Shown: in pieces, positions 35,257 through 44,471 of the stretch
How positions within the stretch are numbered: the first letter of the stretch is position 1
How the letters are laid out: the number at the start of each line of letters is the position of its first letter
From: Subdoligranulum variabile
Lineage (GTDB): Bacteria > Bacillota > Clostridia > Oscillospirales > Ruminococcaceae
Length of the DNA stretch: 64,000 nt
Direction of reading: 5' to 3'
NCBI RefSeq assembly: GCF_025152575.1
Contig: NZ_CP102293.1
Location: 2,170,001 to 2,234,000, forward strand
Made by a program: the position numbers and the translations under genes
The notes under the pieces: model-generated
What the model was told of the DNA's origin: nothing
The model's input: the letters and a program-made list of their open reading frames with translations, nothing else
Databases searched by the model: none

Positions 35257-37428
35257 TCAGATCTCGTACCAGCGGATCTCGTTGGCGTCCAGGTGCAGAT
35301 CAAAGCTGGACCCGTCGCCCCGGTAGACCGTGGTGTCCTGCGGTTCGTAGGTGTTGTTGACCACGCAGTATTTACCGTTCTTGACATAGGCGTGGACTTC
35401 CGCGTTGCAGTTGGTGGAAAACCAGGTGTGCAGCTGGTCTTCGGCATGGGCCGCCCACAGAATGGCGCGGTAGAGCACCCGGTTGTTGATGAAGCTGTAG
35501 GGCAGGCCGCTGATGTAGACGCCGCGGCCCTGGCCGTAGTCATGGGCGGCCATCTGCACTTCCTTGTCCCGCTGGATCAGGATCTCGGTGCCCTCCAAGG
35601 CGTAGATGCTCTTCTTGCCCTCGCCGAAGTCCACATCGTGGTCGGGGCAGTCGGCCAGGATGAAGTGGTCCCGGTGCTCCTCCCAGTTGTACTTGTCGTA
35701 GTTCAGGGTGAAGCCGGTCTCCTTCTCCACGCCCAGGGGGGCTGCCAGCTGCAGGTACCGGCCCTGGTACTGGTGGCCGCCCGGCTCACCCACGCCAATG
35801 AGGCCGCCGCCGCGGTAGACAAAGCCCTTGACCGCCGCAGCAATTTCGGGATCCTCCCAGACCTTACCGCCGGTGTGGGCGGTATCGCCGTCGCCCACGT
35901 TGATGAGCACGTCGATGGAATCCAGTACATGGGGGTCTGCCTTGATGTCGTCAAAGCTGATGAACTTCACATCAAAGGGCGCGCCGGACAGCGCCTCGAT
36001 GACGCCGGCGTAGCTGTAGTTCTGCTTCTGGTAGAGGGCGTGGTGCACCATGTGGCAGCCCCAGGCCCGCATCTTGCCCCAGCAGTTCAGCACGGCTACC
36101 GTCTTGACGCAGTAGGGCGTGGTGCCCTTGATGTTGCCGTACAGCTCCCGGAACTCGTTGCAAACGCTCTCCACATAGTCGAGGAACTCGGGGAATTCAC
36201 AGGCCAGTTTCAGGTAGCCGCCGTAGCCGATGCGGTCGATGGGGCTGCGCAGGATGGCCCGGCGGGCGGTGACCCAGTTTTCCTTGGCTTCCCGGACGGG
36301 GTCGCCGCCCTCGTGGAAGGTGTCGGGGAAGAAGTAGGGCAGGAACCGGCCCTCGGTGTACTTGACGCCTTTGATGTCGGAGATCAGGCGCAGGGTGGAA
36401 CCGTTGCCCACGCTGCCCACCACGGCATCCACCCCGGCCTGCTGGAACTCCGGCATGAAAGGTTCGGTGCCGATCCAGTGGTCGCCCAGGAACATCATGG
36501 CTTCCTTGCCGTACTCGTGGGTGATGTCGGTCATCTCCCGCACCAGTTTCGCCACCTCCCGGCGCTGGAAGGCCTGGAAGTCCTTGTACTCCTTGCTGGG
36601 CACCCGGTACTGGTTGTTGTAGTAGCCCTGGTCGATGATGAACTCGGGGCGGAACTTGTAACCCACCTCTTCCTCAAATTGCTGGAGAATATAAGGGCTG
36701 ACGCTGGCGGAATAACCGTACCAGTCCACGTACTTTTCCCGCTTGAGTTCGTCGAACATCAGGGTGAACTGATGGAAGAAGGTGGTATACCGGATGACGT
36801 TGACGTAGGGGTGAGTCTCGATGAACTTGCGCAGCCGCTCCATGGTGTACTGGTGGGTCTTGGGCTGGCGCACGTCGAAGGTGATCTGGTGCTCAAAGTC
36901 CTTCCAGTCGTTGACCACGGCGTTGTACATATGCACAGGGTCCCAGATCAGGTAGGCCAGGAAACTGACGGTGTACTCATGGTAGGGGGCGGGTTTGTCG
37001 ATGATGACGCAGCCGGTGCTCTCGTCATAACACCAGGCGGCCGCAGGGATGGGCTGGCCGGTGGTGCGGTCCACCACCTCCCACCAGCGGGTGATGTCGT
37101 CCCGGGTGTTGGGCTGCATGAGCTCGGGGCTGATGCCCTTCATCAGCGGGATGGACAGCGGACCCTCGTCGGCGGTGTAGAACGCCGTCATGATGTAGCA
37201 CTGCTGCACTTCCTCGGGGTGGGCCTTGGCCCAGGCATTGTCCTTGCGGGTGGTGTAGTAGGTGGCGTAGACTTTGGCGCCGGTGTCTTTGAGTTCCTGC
37301 GGAAAGTCGGTGCCGTCACAGTCGCGGATGGCGTCGGCGCCCCAGCGCGCCAGCAGTTCTTTGGTCTGGGGGATCACGTCGATGTCGGTGGGGATGGTGA
37401 CGCGACCGCGGGGTTTGGAATCCTGCAT
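35257..37428 (-). CDS. lnpA: 1,3-beta-galactosyl-N-acetylhexosamine phosphorylase (GH112)
   Basis: 723 residues, full GH112 length. It splits lacto-N-biose I or galacto-N-biose with phosphate into Gal-1-P and GlcNAc or GalNAc. Recognisable blocks: GRVTIPTDIDVIPQTKEL at the start, WWEVVDRTTGQPI, VIRYTTFFHQFTLMFDE, MMFLGDHWIGTEPF (carrying the likely acid Asp), LINVGDGDTAHTGG and a C-terminal beta-sandwich. Ribosome site AAGGGAGAATCTC upstream. The operon order is binding protein, two permeases, small membrane protein, phosphorylase, kinase. The enzyme works on disaccharides brought in by the ABC importer. Preference between the two disaccharides cannot be read here. Confidence 0.93.
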   Translation of the reverse strand: MQDSKPRGRVTIPTDIDVIPQTKELLARWGADAIRDCDGTDFPQELKDTGAKVYATYYTTRKDNAWAKAHPEEVQQCYIMTAFYTADEGPLSIPLMKGISPELMQPNTRDDITRWWEVVDRTTGQPIPAAAWCYDESTGCVIIDKPAPYHEYTVSFLAYLIWDPVHMYNAVVNDWKDFEHQITFDVRQPKTHQYTMERLRKFIETHPYVNVIRYTTFFHQFTLMFDELKREKYVDWYGYSASVSPYILQQFEEEVGYKFRPEFIIDQGYYNNQYRVPSKEYKDFQAFQRREVAKLVREMTDITHEYGKEAMMFLGDHWIGTEPFMPEFQQAGVDAVVGSVGNGSTLRLISDIKGVKYTEGRFLPYFFPDTFHEGGDPVREAKENWVTARRAILRSPIDRIGYGGYLKLACEFPEFLDYVESVCNEFRELYGNIKGTTPYCVKTVAVLNCWGKMRAWGCHMVHHALYQKQNYSYAGVIEALSGAPFDVKFISFDDIKADPHVLDSIDVLINVGDGDTAHTGGKVWEDPEIAAAVKGFVYRGGGLIGVGEPGGHQYQGRYLQLAAPLGVEKETGFTLNYDKYNWEEHRDHFILADCPDHDVDFGEGKKSIYALEGTEILIQRDKEVQMAAHDYGQGRGVYISGLPYSFINNRVLYRAILWAAHAEDQLHTWFSTNCNAEVHAYVKNGKYCVVNNTYEPQDTTVYRGDGSSFDLHLDANEIRWYEI

Positions 37429-37446
37429 AGTGAGATTCTCCCTTTC

Positions 37447-37653
37447 TTATTTCTTTCCCGGTTTGCCGTCCTCGAACGGTTTGTTGTAGATGGCCAGGGC
37501 GGCCAGCAGCAGGGCCACGCCCAGCACCATAATGCCAAGGCCTGCCAGTTCGCCGGTCATGCCCCAGCCGGCCACGATGAGCACCAGGGCCAGCACGAAG
37601 AGTACCGCGATGGCCGCGATGCGCAGAGCGGGATGTTCTTTCCAGAATGCCAT
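37447..37653 (-). CDS. Small two-helix membrane protein in the LNB operon
   Basis: 68 residues. Two hydrophobic helices (RIAAIAVLFVLALVLIVAGWGM and GLGIMVLGVALLLAALAIYN) are joined by a short turn, with a basic C-terminus. It lies between permease and phosphorylase genes (9 and 18 bases gaps), so it is made with the importer. Its place suggests a helper of transport or membrane assembly, but no function is known and I do not recognise a characterised family. Confidence 0.7.
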   Translation of the reverse strand: MAFWKEHPALRIAAIAVLFVLALVLIVAGWGMTGELAGLGIMVLGVALLLAALAIYNKPFEDGKPGKK

Positions 37654-37662
37654 AGGATCACC

Positions 37663-38553
37663 TTAGCCTTTCAGGCCGCCCACGGTCATGCCCTGGGTCA
37701 GCTGTTTCTGCACGCAGATGTAGAGGATGAGGGTGGGCAGCATGACCAGCACCAGGCCGGCGTACATGGTGCCGTACTGGGCGGCGCTCTGCTGGGCCTG
37801 CATGAGGTTGAGCAGACCCACCGGCAGGGTGCGGGGCGCGCTGGTGGAGCTCATCAGCGTCATCGAGATGATGTATTCGTTCCAGAAGGAGAGGAAGTTG
37901 AACAGGATGATGGTGATGATGCTGGGTTTGGCCATGGGGAAGATGATGCGGATCATCGTGGTGCCGTAGCCGGCGCCGTCGATGTAGGCGGCTTCCTCGT
38001 AATCGTGGGCCAGGGTGGCGAAGTAGCCCGACAGCAGATAGATGGTGAAAGGCAGGGCGGTGGCGGCGTAGACGACGGCCAGCACAAAGAGGTTGTTCAG
38101 CAAAAAGCTGGTGCCGGTGAGGTTTTTCAGCCAGTTGTCGCCGTCGCGGAGCATCAGGAAGATGGGCACCACGATGTAGTTCACGTTGATAAAAAGCCCC
38201 GCCATGAAGAGGGTGTGCAGCAGTTTCTGCCCCATGAATTTGAAGCGGGCCAGGCAGTAGGCGGCGGGCAGGGCGATGACAAGGAGCAGTACCAGGGCCA
38301 GCGCCGTGACGATCACCGAGTTGAGCATGTAGGAACCCATTTTGGCGCCGTTCCAGGCTTCCACGAAGTTCTGCCAGTAGAAACCGGCGGGCAGGGCCCA
38401 GGGGTTGCCGTAAAATTCCGAATTCTGTTTGATGGACGCCATGAAGACCCAGGCCACCGGCACCAGGATGCTGATGGCCAGCAGCGCCAGGACCAGGTAG
38501 ATGAACGCCATATACAGCCGTTCGCCCGAACGGGAGGATGTTTTTTGTTGCAT
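37663..38553 (-). CDS. ABC importer permease, MalG-like (LNB locus)
   Basis: 296 residues, six helices. The EAA loop is YEEAAYIDGAGYGTTMIRIIFPMAKPSIIT, and the TVGGLKG tail is typical. Preceded by AAGGAGGG. Second channel subunit of the importer for galactosyl-HexNAc disaccharides. Confidence 0.9.
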   Translation of the reverse strand: MQQKTSSRSGERLYMAFIYLVLALLAISILVPVAWVFMASIKQNSEFYGNPWALPAGFYWQNFVEAWNGAKMGSYMLNSVIVTALALVLLLVIALPAAYCLARFKFMGQKLLHTLFMAGLFINVNYIVVPIFLMLRDGDNWLKNLTGTSFLLNNLFVLAVVYAATALPFTIYLLSGYFATLAHDYEEAAYIDGAGYGTTMIRIIFPMAKPSIITIILFNFLSFWNEYIISMTLMSSTSAPRTLPVGLLNLMQAQQSAAQYGTMYAGLVLVMLPTLILYICVQKQLTQGMTVGGLKG

Positions 38554-38565
38554 GGTTGGCCCTCC

Positions 38566-39450
38566 TTAAAATTCCAGCGGTTCGCGGTCGGTGACCTTGT
38601 TGACCACAGCGGACAGCGCGAAGGAGAACAGGAAGATCACCACGCCGATGGCCATGCTGTAGCCGTAGAGACCGGCGTCCTTCTGGCTGTACATGTAGTT
38701 GAGCGCCACGTCGGAGGCACCGTTGGGGCCGCCGCTGGTCATGGCCTTGACGAACAGGAAAGCCATGTTGATGGTGGAGATGATGAAGAAGGTCAGGGTG
38801 GTGCGGATGTTGGTCCAGATCAGGGGGATGGTGATCTGGAAGAACTGGGTCACCCGGCCGGCGCCGTCCAGGTTGGCGCTCTCATAGAGGCTCTCGGGCA
38901 CGGCGGACATGGAGGCCATGTACATGACCATGTAGTAGCCGATGGCCTGCCAGACCATGGCCATGATCAGCGAGGGGATGACCAGGGTCTCGCCCTTCCA
39001 GAGGATGGGATCGGTCATGGTGGTGAAGAGGCCGATGATGCTGTTGAGCATGCCGTTTTCCGGTTTGTAGATGGCCGAGAAGATACCGGCGATGACCACC
39101 ACCGACAGGATGTTGGGAATGTAGAACACCACCCGGAAGAAGTTCTGGCCTTTGATTTTCTCCCGGGTCAGGATGCCGGCAAAGACCAGGGCAAACCCGA
39201 AGGTGATGATGGTGACGATGACCACCAGCAGGATCATGTTCTGCATGGACCGGATGAACTGGGTGTCGGTAACGAGCATCTGGAAGTTTTTCAGCCCCAC
39301 GAAGGTCTCGTTGGGGGAGTAGGCGCCCCGCTCAAACAGCGACATCCGGAAGACGTTGAGGGTGGGGATGATCATAAATACGAAAAACAGGATGGTAGCC
39401 GGTGCCAGACAGAGCACCAGGAACCGGCTGCGGCCCTTGTTTTTATTCAT
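38566..39450 (-). CDS. ABC importer permease, MalF-like (LNB locus)
   Basis: 294 residues, six helices. EAA loop LYESANLDGAGRVTQFFQITIPLIW. AAAGGAGC precedes ATG. It is 70 bases after the binding-protein gene, from which it is separated by a GC-rich hairpin, and 12 bases before the second permease. No ATPase is encoded in this operon, so a shared ATPase (for example the one at 7.9 kb or an MsmK elsewhere) must power it. Confidence 0.9.
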   Translation of the reverse strand: MNKNKGRSRFLVLCLAPATILFFVFMIIPTLNVFRMSLFERGAYSPNETFVGLKNFQMLVTDTQFIRSMQNMILLVVIVTIITFGFALVFAGILTREKIKGQNFFRVVFYIPNILSVVVIAGIFSAIYKPENGMLNSIIGLFTTMTDPILWKGETLVIPSLIMAMVWQAIGYYMVMYMASMSAVPESLYESANLDGAGRVTQFFQITIPLIWTNIRTTLTFFIISTINMAFLFVKAMTSGGPNGASDVALNYMYSQKDAGLYGYSMAIGVVIFLFSFALSAVVNKVTDREPLEF

Positions 39451-39483
39451 AGGAACCGGTCGCTCCTTTCATGATAAGAAAAG

Positions 39484-39509
39484 GCGGGGGCGCATGCGCG
39501 CGCCCCCGC
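39484..39509 (-). terminator. Intercistronic hairpin between binding protein and permease genes
   Basis: Perfect 10-bp GC stem (39484-39493 with 39500-39509), followed on the minus strand by CTTTTCTT. Likely a partial terminator or 3' stabiliser giving more binding protein than permease. Confidence 0.55.
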
Positions 39510-39520
39510 TCTTGCTGCAG

Positions 39521-40876
39521 TTACTGGATGATGTTGGCGCGCATCTGATCGCTGGCGGACTTGACGCCGTCGATCCACTGCTGCTCGGTGATGGAACCGG
39601 AGACCAGGGAGTTGACGGGATCAAAGAAGGCGGTGCGGACTTCCACGCCGGGGATGGCGGTGAAGGCGGCAAAGTTGCCCATAGCGGCCTTGGCGCCGTT
39701 GTCGTAGATGGAGTAGAAGAGCTTGTTGTCGCCCTCCAGGGTGTCGGCGATGCCCAGCACAGGCTGGATGGCGCCGGACTCGGCGAAGATCTGGCAGGCA
39801 GTGTCGCTGTAGAGGAAGGCGATGAACTGCTTGGCGGCATCCTGATGCTCAGCACCGCTGGGAATCCAGCACTGCTCGAACCAGGTGTAGCTGTAGCGGT
39901 CGCCGTCGGCGGTGACGGCGGGCAGGGCGGTCATGCCCCACTCAAAGCCGTCGGCACGGGGCGCTTCGGCCATCTCGCCCACGATCCAGGTGCCGTTGGG
40001 CATGAAGATCGCCTTGTTGTCCAGCACCAGCTGCTGGTTCTGGGTGAAGTCCTGGTCGTTGGCCTGGGCCGGGGTGATGGGGTTGGTGTACTGGGCCAGC
40101 TTGGTGACGATGTCAAAGCAGGTCTGCGCTTCGGGGGTATCCCAGATGCCTTCCTCATAGTGGGTGGCCTTCTCGAAGAACTCGGGGCCGCCGGCGGAGT
40201 ACATCAGCGCATAGAAGAAAGCGTCAAAGTAACCGGTGGTGGGGTAGGTAAACAGCGAGATGCCTTCCGCTGCGGCCTTGTCGCCCAGCTCCCACATCTC
40301 ATCCCAGGTGGTGGGCACTTCCCAGCCCTTTTCCTTCAGCAGACCGGCGTTGTAGAACAGGCCGCAGGGGCTGTAGAACATGGGCGCCAGGTAGGTCTTG
40401 CCGTCGTTGTAGGGGTTGGTCAGGGAGGTCTCGGTGAAGCCGCCGGCGATCTTGTCGCTGACTTTCACATCCTCGCCGGGCACGTTCATGCTCAGCACAT
40501 CGGTGATGTCGGCGATCAGGTTGCCCTTGATGAACTGCTCGGTCAGAGCCGCTTCACGACCGGTGGCCAGGTGGATCACGTCGGGGTAGTCGCCGCCCTG
40601 CATCGAGGGTCCGATGACGTCCTCCAGGTTCTTGTCGGTGGTCAGCTCCACATTGATGCCGGTCTGCTCGGTGAAGGCATCGGCCACTTTCTGCCACATC
40701 TCGGTGCCGTAGGCAGTCTCGATGGCCGCGACCTTGATGGTGGTGGCTTCGGCGGCAGCGCCCTCGCCGGTAGCTGCGGTGCTGTCGGCCGCGGCAGAGC
40801 TGGAACCCGCGCCGCCGCAGGCGGCCAGGGAAAGCGCCATGCTGGCAGCCAACGCCAGGGAAATGACTTTCTTCAT
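39521..40876 (-). CDS. Sugar-binding lipoprotein of the LNB/GNB importer
   Basis: 451 residues. Signal peptide with lipobox LSLAAC (Cys about residue 20) and a Gly/Ser/Ala linker. Family 1 binding-protein body (TTIKVAAIETAYGTEMWQKVADAFTEQTGINVEL; GLFYNAGLLKEKGWEVPTTWDEMWEL). Start chosen at 40876, where GGAGGAAACACA gives a good site. First gene of the operon. The neighbouring GH112 enzyme points to lacto-N-biose or galacto-N-biose as ligand; this is inference by context. Confidence 0.88.
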   Translation of the reverse strand: MKKVISLALAASMALSLAACGGAGSSSAAADSTAATGEGAAAEATTIKVAAIETAYGTEMWQKVADAFTEQTGINVELTTDKNLEDVIGPSMQGGDYPDVIHLATGREAALTEQFIKGNLIADITDVLSMNVPGEDVKVSDKIAGGFTETSLTNPYNDGKTYLAPMFYSPCGLFYNAGLLKEKGWEVPTTWDEMWELGDKAAAEGISLFTYPTTGYFDAFFYALMYSAGGPEFFEKATHYEEGIWDTPEAQTCFDIVTKLAQYTNPITPAQANDQDFTQNQQLVLDNKAIFMPNGTWIVGEMAEAPRADGFEWGMTALPAVTADGDRYSYTWFEQCWIPSGAEHQDAAKQFIAFLYSDTACQIFAESGAIQPVLGIADTLEGDNKLFYSIYDNGAKAAMGNFAAFTAIPGVEVRTAFFDPVNSLVSGSITEQQWIDGVKSASDQMRANIIQ

Positions 40877-41289
40877 ATTGTGTTTCCTCCTTCTCAAAGA
40901 AACGGGCGGAGCGAACCCGCGCCCCGGCGGGTTCTCCTGTTGTCATCCCTATGATACCGGGTTCTGCCTTTGTCCGACAGATATTTTCTTGAGTAACTAT
41001 TTAGAGATATTGCTTTAAGCTGCGCAAAATCAGAAAAGGAACAAGATTTTGAAAAATACTGCCCAAATTTGAGGAAACTTTCTTATGGAATTTGCGCATG
41101 ACAGGAACAAAACGGATTTTTTACGTTTTTTCGAAAAAACATAGAAAAACAAAAAAGTGCGGGAAGGTGCTTGTCAAACCGGAAGGGTCTCGTTATAATA
41201 AAAACAAGAAAGCGCAATTTTTGAATGTGTGTGAAATTTTAATTGATTTGCTCTAAACTTTATATATTTTGCGCGGCGAGGAGGCTGTC
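40877..41289. other. 413-base divergent control region of the LNB locus
   Basis: No gene is seen. It is clearly more AT-rich than its surroundings, especially 40975-41280, and holds a + strand promoter at 41171-41199 and a weak minus-strand TATCAT box (40951-40956). AT-rich runs such as TTTTTTACGTTTTTTCGAAAAAACATAG (not a clean terminator) and repeated GAAAAA tracts may include AraC operator half-sites, but I could not define them. Confidence 0.6.
41171..41199 (+). promoter_or_regulatory. Promoter of the AraC-family regulator gene
   Basis: TTGTCA (41171-41176), 17-base spacer, perfect TATAAT (41194-41199). The leader to the ATG is about 85 bases and AT-rich. Confidence 0.75.
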
Positions 41290-42138
41290 ATGAATACCCG
41301 CTATGATCTGAACATGGAAGTACCCCCGCGGGAGGCTGTACGCCTTTTGTATATCAGCAAGAGCCGGTTTGGCGGGGACTGGCATTCGGTGCCCCATACC
41401 CATGCCTGCAGCGAGATGTTTTACTGCATCGGCGGCCGCGGCCAGTTCAACATCGAGGGGCAACTCCACAACGTGGAGCCGGACGATCTGATCATCGTCA
41501 ATCCCCGGGTGCAGCACACCGAGCTGAGCTACCAGGCCAGCCCGCTGGAGTATGTGGTGCTGGGCATCGAGGGGGTGGAGTTCCTCTTTGACCAGAAGAA
41601 CCTGGGGTACACCATGCTCAAGTGCCACGACATGCGGGAGGATATGCTCTACATGATCCGACTGCTGCTGCGGGAGATGGACAACAAGGAGGACGGCTGC
41701 GAGATGATCTGCCAGGACATCCTGGAAGTGCTGCTGGTCCGTCTGGTGCGGCGGGCGTCGGTGTCGCTGCGGCTGACCAAGGCGCCCTCCAAGAACAAGG
41801 AGTGCGAGGCTGCCAAGCGGTACATCGACGAAAACTTCCGGGAGAGCGTCTCCCTGGACCAGCTGGCGTCGGTGACCCACATCAACAAGTACTATCTGGC
41901 CCATGCGTTCCAGAAGGAGTACAACATTTCTCCCATCAACTATCTGCTGCGCCGCCGCATCACCGAGAGCAAGGCCCTGCTGGCCAGCACCGACCACAGC
42001 CTGACCCAGATCAGCGAGCTGGTGGGGTTCAGTTCTCCCAGCTATTTCTCCCAGAGCTTCCGCCGTCTGGAGGGGATGAGCCCCATGGAATACCGCCGCA
42101 CCATCCAGAAACAGCAGGACACCCGCAACGCGCGGTGA
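41290..42138 (+). CDS. AraC-family regulator of the LNB locus
   Basis: 282 residues. N-terminal cupin (WHSVPHTHACSEMFYCIGGRGQFNIEGQLHNVEPDDLIIVNP) is the sugar-sensing part. C-terminal 100 residues hold two helix-turn-helix motifs: VSLDQLASVTHINKYYLAHAFQKEY and LTQISELVGFSSPSYFSQSFRRLEGMSPMEYRR. GAGGAGG is 6 bases before ATG. It is transcribed away from the importer/phosphorylase operon across a long AT-rich region, the usual arrangement for a local activator. Confidence 0.88.
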   Translation: MNTRYDLNMEVPPREAVRLLYISKSRFGGDWHSVPHTHACSEMFYCIGGRGQFNIEGQLHNVEPDDLIIVNPRVQHTELSYQASPLEYVVLGIEGVEFLFDQKNLGYTMLKCHDMREDMLYMIRLLLREMDNKEDGCEMICQDILEVLLVRLVRRASVSLRLTKAPSKNKECEAAKRYIDENFRESVSLDQLASVTHINKYYLAHAFQKEYNISPINYLLRRRITESKALLASTDHSLTQISELVGFSSPSYFSQSFRRLEGMSPMEYRRTIQKQQDTRNAR

Positions 42139-42151
42139 TCCCTGATACAGC

Positions 42152-42190
42152 AAAACCACCTCCGGGCATTGCCTCCCGGAGGTGGTTTTT
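42152..42190. terminator. Bidirectional terminator between AraC and GH3 genes
   Basis: AAAACCACCTCCGGG (42152-42166) pairs with CCCGGAGGTGGTTTT (42175-42189). Confidence 0.92.
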
Positions 42191-42200
42191 GTTGTATGGT

Positions 42201-44471
42201 TCAGGATTCTGCGGCTTTGCGCAGGGTGTCCAGCAGGGCGGGCAGTGCAGCGGCTGCCTCAGGCCCGCCGAAGTTCACCAGCCCTCGCAGGGGCATGGCG
42301 TCCAGCATCTGGGCTACCGCGTCGGGGGGCATCAGACCGTCGCCGCCGCCGTTGGCCATAGCCTGGCTGTTGGCTGCCAGCATTTGCCGCACCGGCTCTG
42401 CCGTGCGCGGATCGGCCAGCAGCAGACCCAGCGGGGTATTTTCGTCCACCGTCAACGGCAGGTGCCGTTGGGTGGAAAACTGCAGCGGCACCGTGGTGCG
42501 GATGTCCCGGCTGGAATGGCCCAGGCGCAGCTCGTACCGGCCCGGTGCGGCGTACCAGTCGTGCAGTTCCTCGCTGTAACGGCTCAGGTCCCGGGCAGTG
42601 ATGGTAAAGCTGACCTCACATTCCTGACCGGCTTCCAGCCATACTTTCTGGAAGCCCCGCAAGGCCTGTACCACCCGGCCGCCCGCTGCCGGCGTGCCGG
42701 TGGCGTCGCTGACGTAGAGCTGCACCACCTCGGCCCCGGCCAGGGCCCCGCTGTTGCGCACCTTGACCCGCAGTGTGACGCTGCCGTCCTCGGTGAGGGT
42801 GGGGGTGTCCAGCGCGGCGTCCCGGTAGACAAAGCCCGTATAGCTCAGGCCGTGGCCGAAAGGCCAGCGCACCGGCATCCGCCGTCCGTCGTACCAGCGG
42901 TAGCCCACGTAGACCCCCTCCCGGTAGTCGGCAGTGATGCCGTCACCGGGGTAATCCAAATAGCAGGGGGTGTCCTCCAGTCGCAGGGGCCAGGTCTCCG
43001 GCAGGCGGCCGCAGGGATTGGCTTCGCCCCAAAGCAGGGCGTCGGTGGCTTCGCCGATGCCCTCCCCGGCCAGATACATGCACAGCACGGCGGACACATC
43101 TCCCGCCCAGGGGCATTCCACCGGCGCACCGGTGTGCAGCACCACCACGGTGTTCTTCTGTACGGCGGCCACCCGGGCGATCAGGTTGTTCTGGCAGTCC
43201 GGCAGCCGCATGTGGCGGCGGTCGGCGCCCTCGCTCTCAAAGATTTCCGGCAGCCCCGCAAAGATGACCGCCACGTCGGCTTCCTCGGCGGCACTGACCG
43301 CCCGCAGGAATTCCTCCTCGTCCCGTTGGTCGCGGTCGGCGGGGAAGCCTTCCACGTAGGAGACCATCCGTTCCCTGGCCCGGGCGGTGAAAAGGGCGCC
43401 CACGGCAGCCTGGGTGTTTACGTGGCTGGAACCGCCGCCCTGGTAGCGCGGGGTCTCGGCAAAGGCTCCGATATAGGCCACCCGCTGTCCTTCGCGCAGC
43501 GGCAGCGCGCCCAGGTTCTGCACCAGCACGGCACTCTCCTTGGCCAGGGCCACCGCCAGAGCATGGTCCGCTGCCCGGTCAAACACCGCCGGCGTTTTGG
43601 CCAGATCCGCCGCCCGCAGCACGATATTCAGAATGCGGGTTACCGCCTGGTCCAGCACCGCCTCATCCAGGGCACCGCTGCGCACGGCTTCTACAATCTT
43701 CTGATCGTTCACGCCGCCGGAACCCGGCATCTCCAGGTCCAGGCCGGCCGCTACACCGCGCACCCGGTCATTGACGGCTCCCCAGTCCGACATGGTGAAG
43801 CCGGTAAAGCCCCACTCCTCCCGCAGGATCTCGCTGAGCAGCAGCGGGTGCTCGCTGGCATAGGTGCCGTTCACCCGGTTGTAGCTGCACATCAGCGTCC
43901 AGGGCTTGCCGTCTTTCACCGCCGTCTCAAAGGCGGGCAGATAGATCTCCCGCAGCGTCCGCTCGTCCATCCGGCTGTCCGCCGTCATGCGGCGGGTCTC
44001 CTGGCTGTTGGCGGCAAAATGCTTGGGGCAGGCGCCTACCCCTTCGCTCTGGACGCCCTGAATGAATCCGGCGGCCAGCTCTCCGGCCAGGAACGGGTCC
44101 TCGCTGTAATATTCAAAATTGCGGCCGCACAGCGGACTGCGCTTGATGTTGATGGCCGGCCCCAGCACCACCCCCACACCGGAGGCCCGGGCCTCCCGGC
44201 CCAAAGCAGCGCCCAGGCGTCGGGTCAGCGCAGGGTCAAAGCTGGCGGCAGCTGCACAGCCGGCGGGATAGCAGACCGCCTCGATACTGTCGTTGGGGCT
44301 GTCGCTGCCGGGCTTCTGGGTGCGCAGCCCGTGGGGGCCGTCGGACACCATCATGGCCGGAATGCCCAGCCGCTCCACCGCCTTGGTATGCCAGAAATCC
44401 GCACCGGAACACAGGCCGGCCTTTTCCTCCAACGTCAGGGCCTGAACCAGTTCTTCCACCGTAGCGTTCAT
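42201..44471 (-). CDS. GH3-family glycosidase (beta-glucosidase-like)
   Basis: 756 residues, cytoplasmic (no signal peptide). N-terminal TIM barrel (LTLEEKAGLCSGADFWHTKAVERLGIPAMMVSDGPHGLR) holds KHFAAN and the nucleophile Asp in GFTMSDWGAVNDR. The second alpha/beta domain includes AVLVQNLGALPLREGQRVAYIG, and a C-terminal fibronectin-III-like domain (GAEVVQLYVSD) follows. Such enzymes release glucose or similar sugars from short beta-linked substrates. Single gene, minus strand, with TATAAT at 44513-44518. The substrate is not assigned; xylosidase or N-acetylglucosaminidase members also exist, though the architecture fits beta-glucosidase best. Confidence 0.88.
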   Translation of the reverse strand: MNATVEELVQALTLEEKAGLCSGADFWHTKAVERLGIPAMMVSDGPHGLRTQKPGSDSPNDSIEAVCYPAGCAAAASFDPALTRRLGAALGREARASGVGVVLGPAINIKRSPLCGRNFEYYSEDPFLAGELAAGFIQGVQSEGVGACPKHFAANSQETRRMTADSRMDERTLREIYLPAFETAVKDGKPWTLMCSYNRVNGTYASEHPLLLSEILREEWGFTGFTMSDWGAVNDRVRGVAAGLDLEMPGSGGVNDQKIVEAVRSGALDEAVLDQAVTRILNIVLRAADLAKTPAVFDRAADHALAVALAKESAVLVQNLGALPLREGQRVAYIGAFAETPRYQGGGSSHVNTQAAVGALFTARARERMVSYVEGFPADRDQRDEEEFLRAVSAAEEADVAVIFAGLPEIFESEGADRRHMRLPDCQNNLIARVAAVQKNTVVVLHTGAPVECPWAGDVSAVLCMYLAGEGIGEATDALLWGEANPCGRLPETWPLRLEDTPCYLDYPGDGITADYREGVYVGYRWYDGRRMPVRWPFGHGLSYTGFVYRDAALDTPTLTEDGSVTLRVKVRNSGALAGAEVVQLYVSDATGTPAAGGRVVQALRGFQKVWLEAGQECEVSFTITARDLSRYSEELHDWYAAPGRYELRLGHSSRDIRTTVPLQFSTQRHLPLTVDENTPLGLLLADPRTAEPVRQMLAANSQAMANGGGDGLMPPDAVAQMLDAMPLRGLVNFGGPEAAAALPALLDTLRKAAES

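Noticed and set aside
35008..39474. A 1488-codon open frame on the plus strand opposite the LNB operon, plus similar long antisense frames (for example 3204-5168 and 10626-12674 minus).
   Set aside because: They mirror well-recognised genes; codon-biased GC-rich genes leave the antisense frame free of stops. The translations are low-complexity and rich in His, Gly, Val and Gln, with no domain and no ribosome site.
40975..41280. AT-rich stretch as a horizontally acquired fragment.
   Set aside because: It holds no gene and fits a divergent promoter region with a perfect TATAAT; low GC is expected there.
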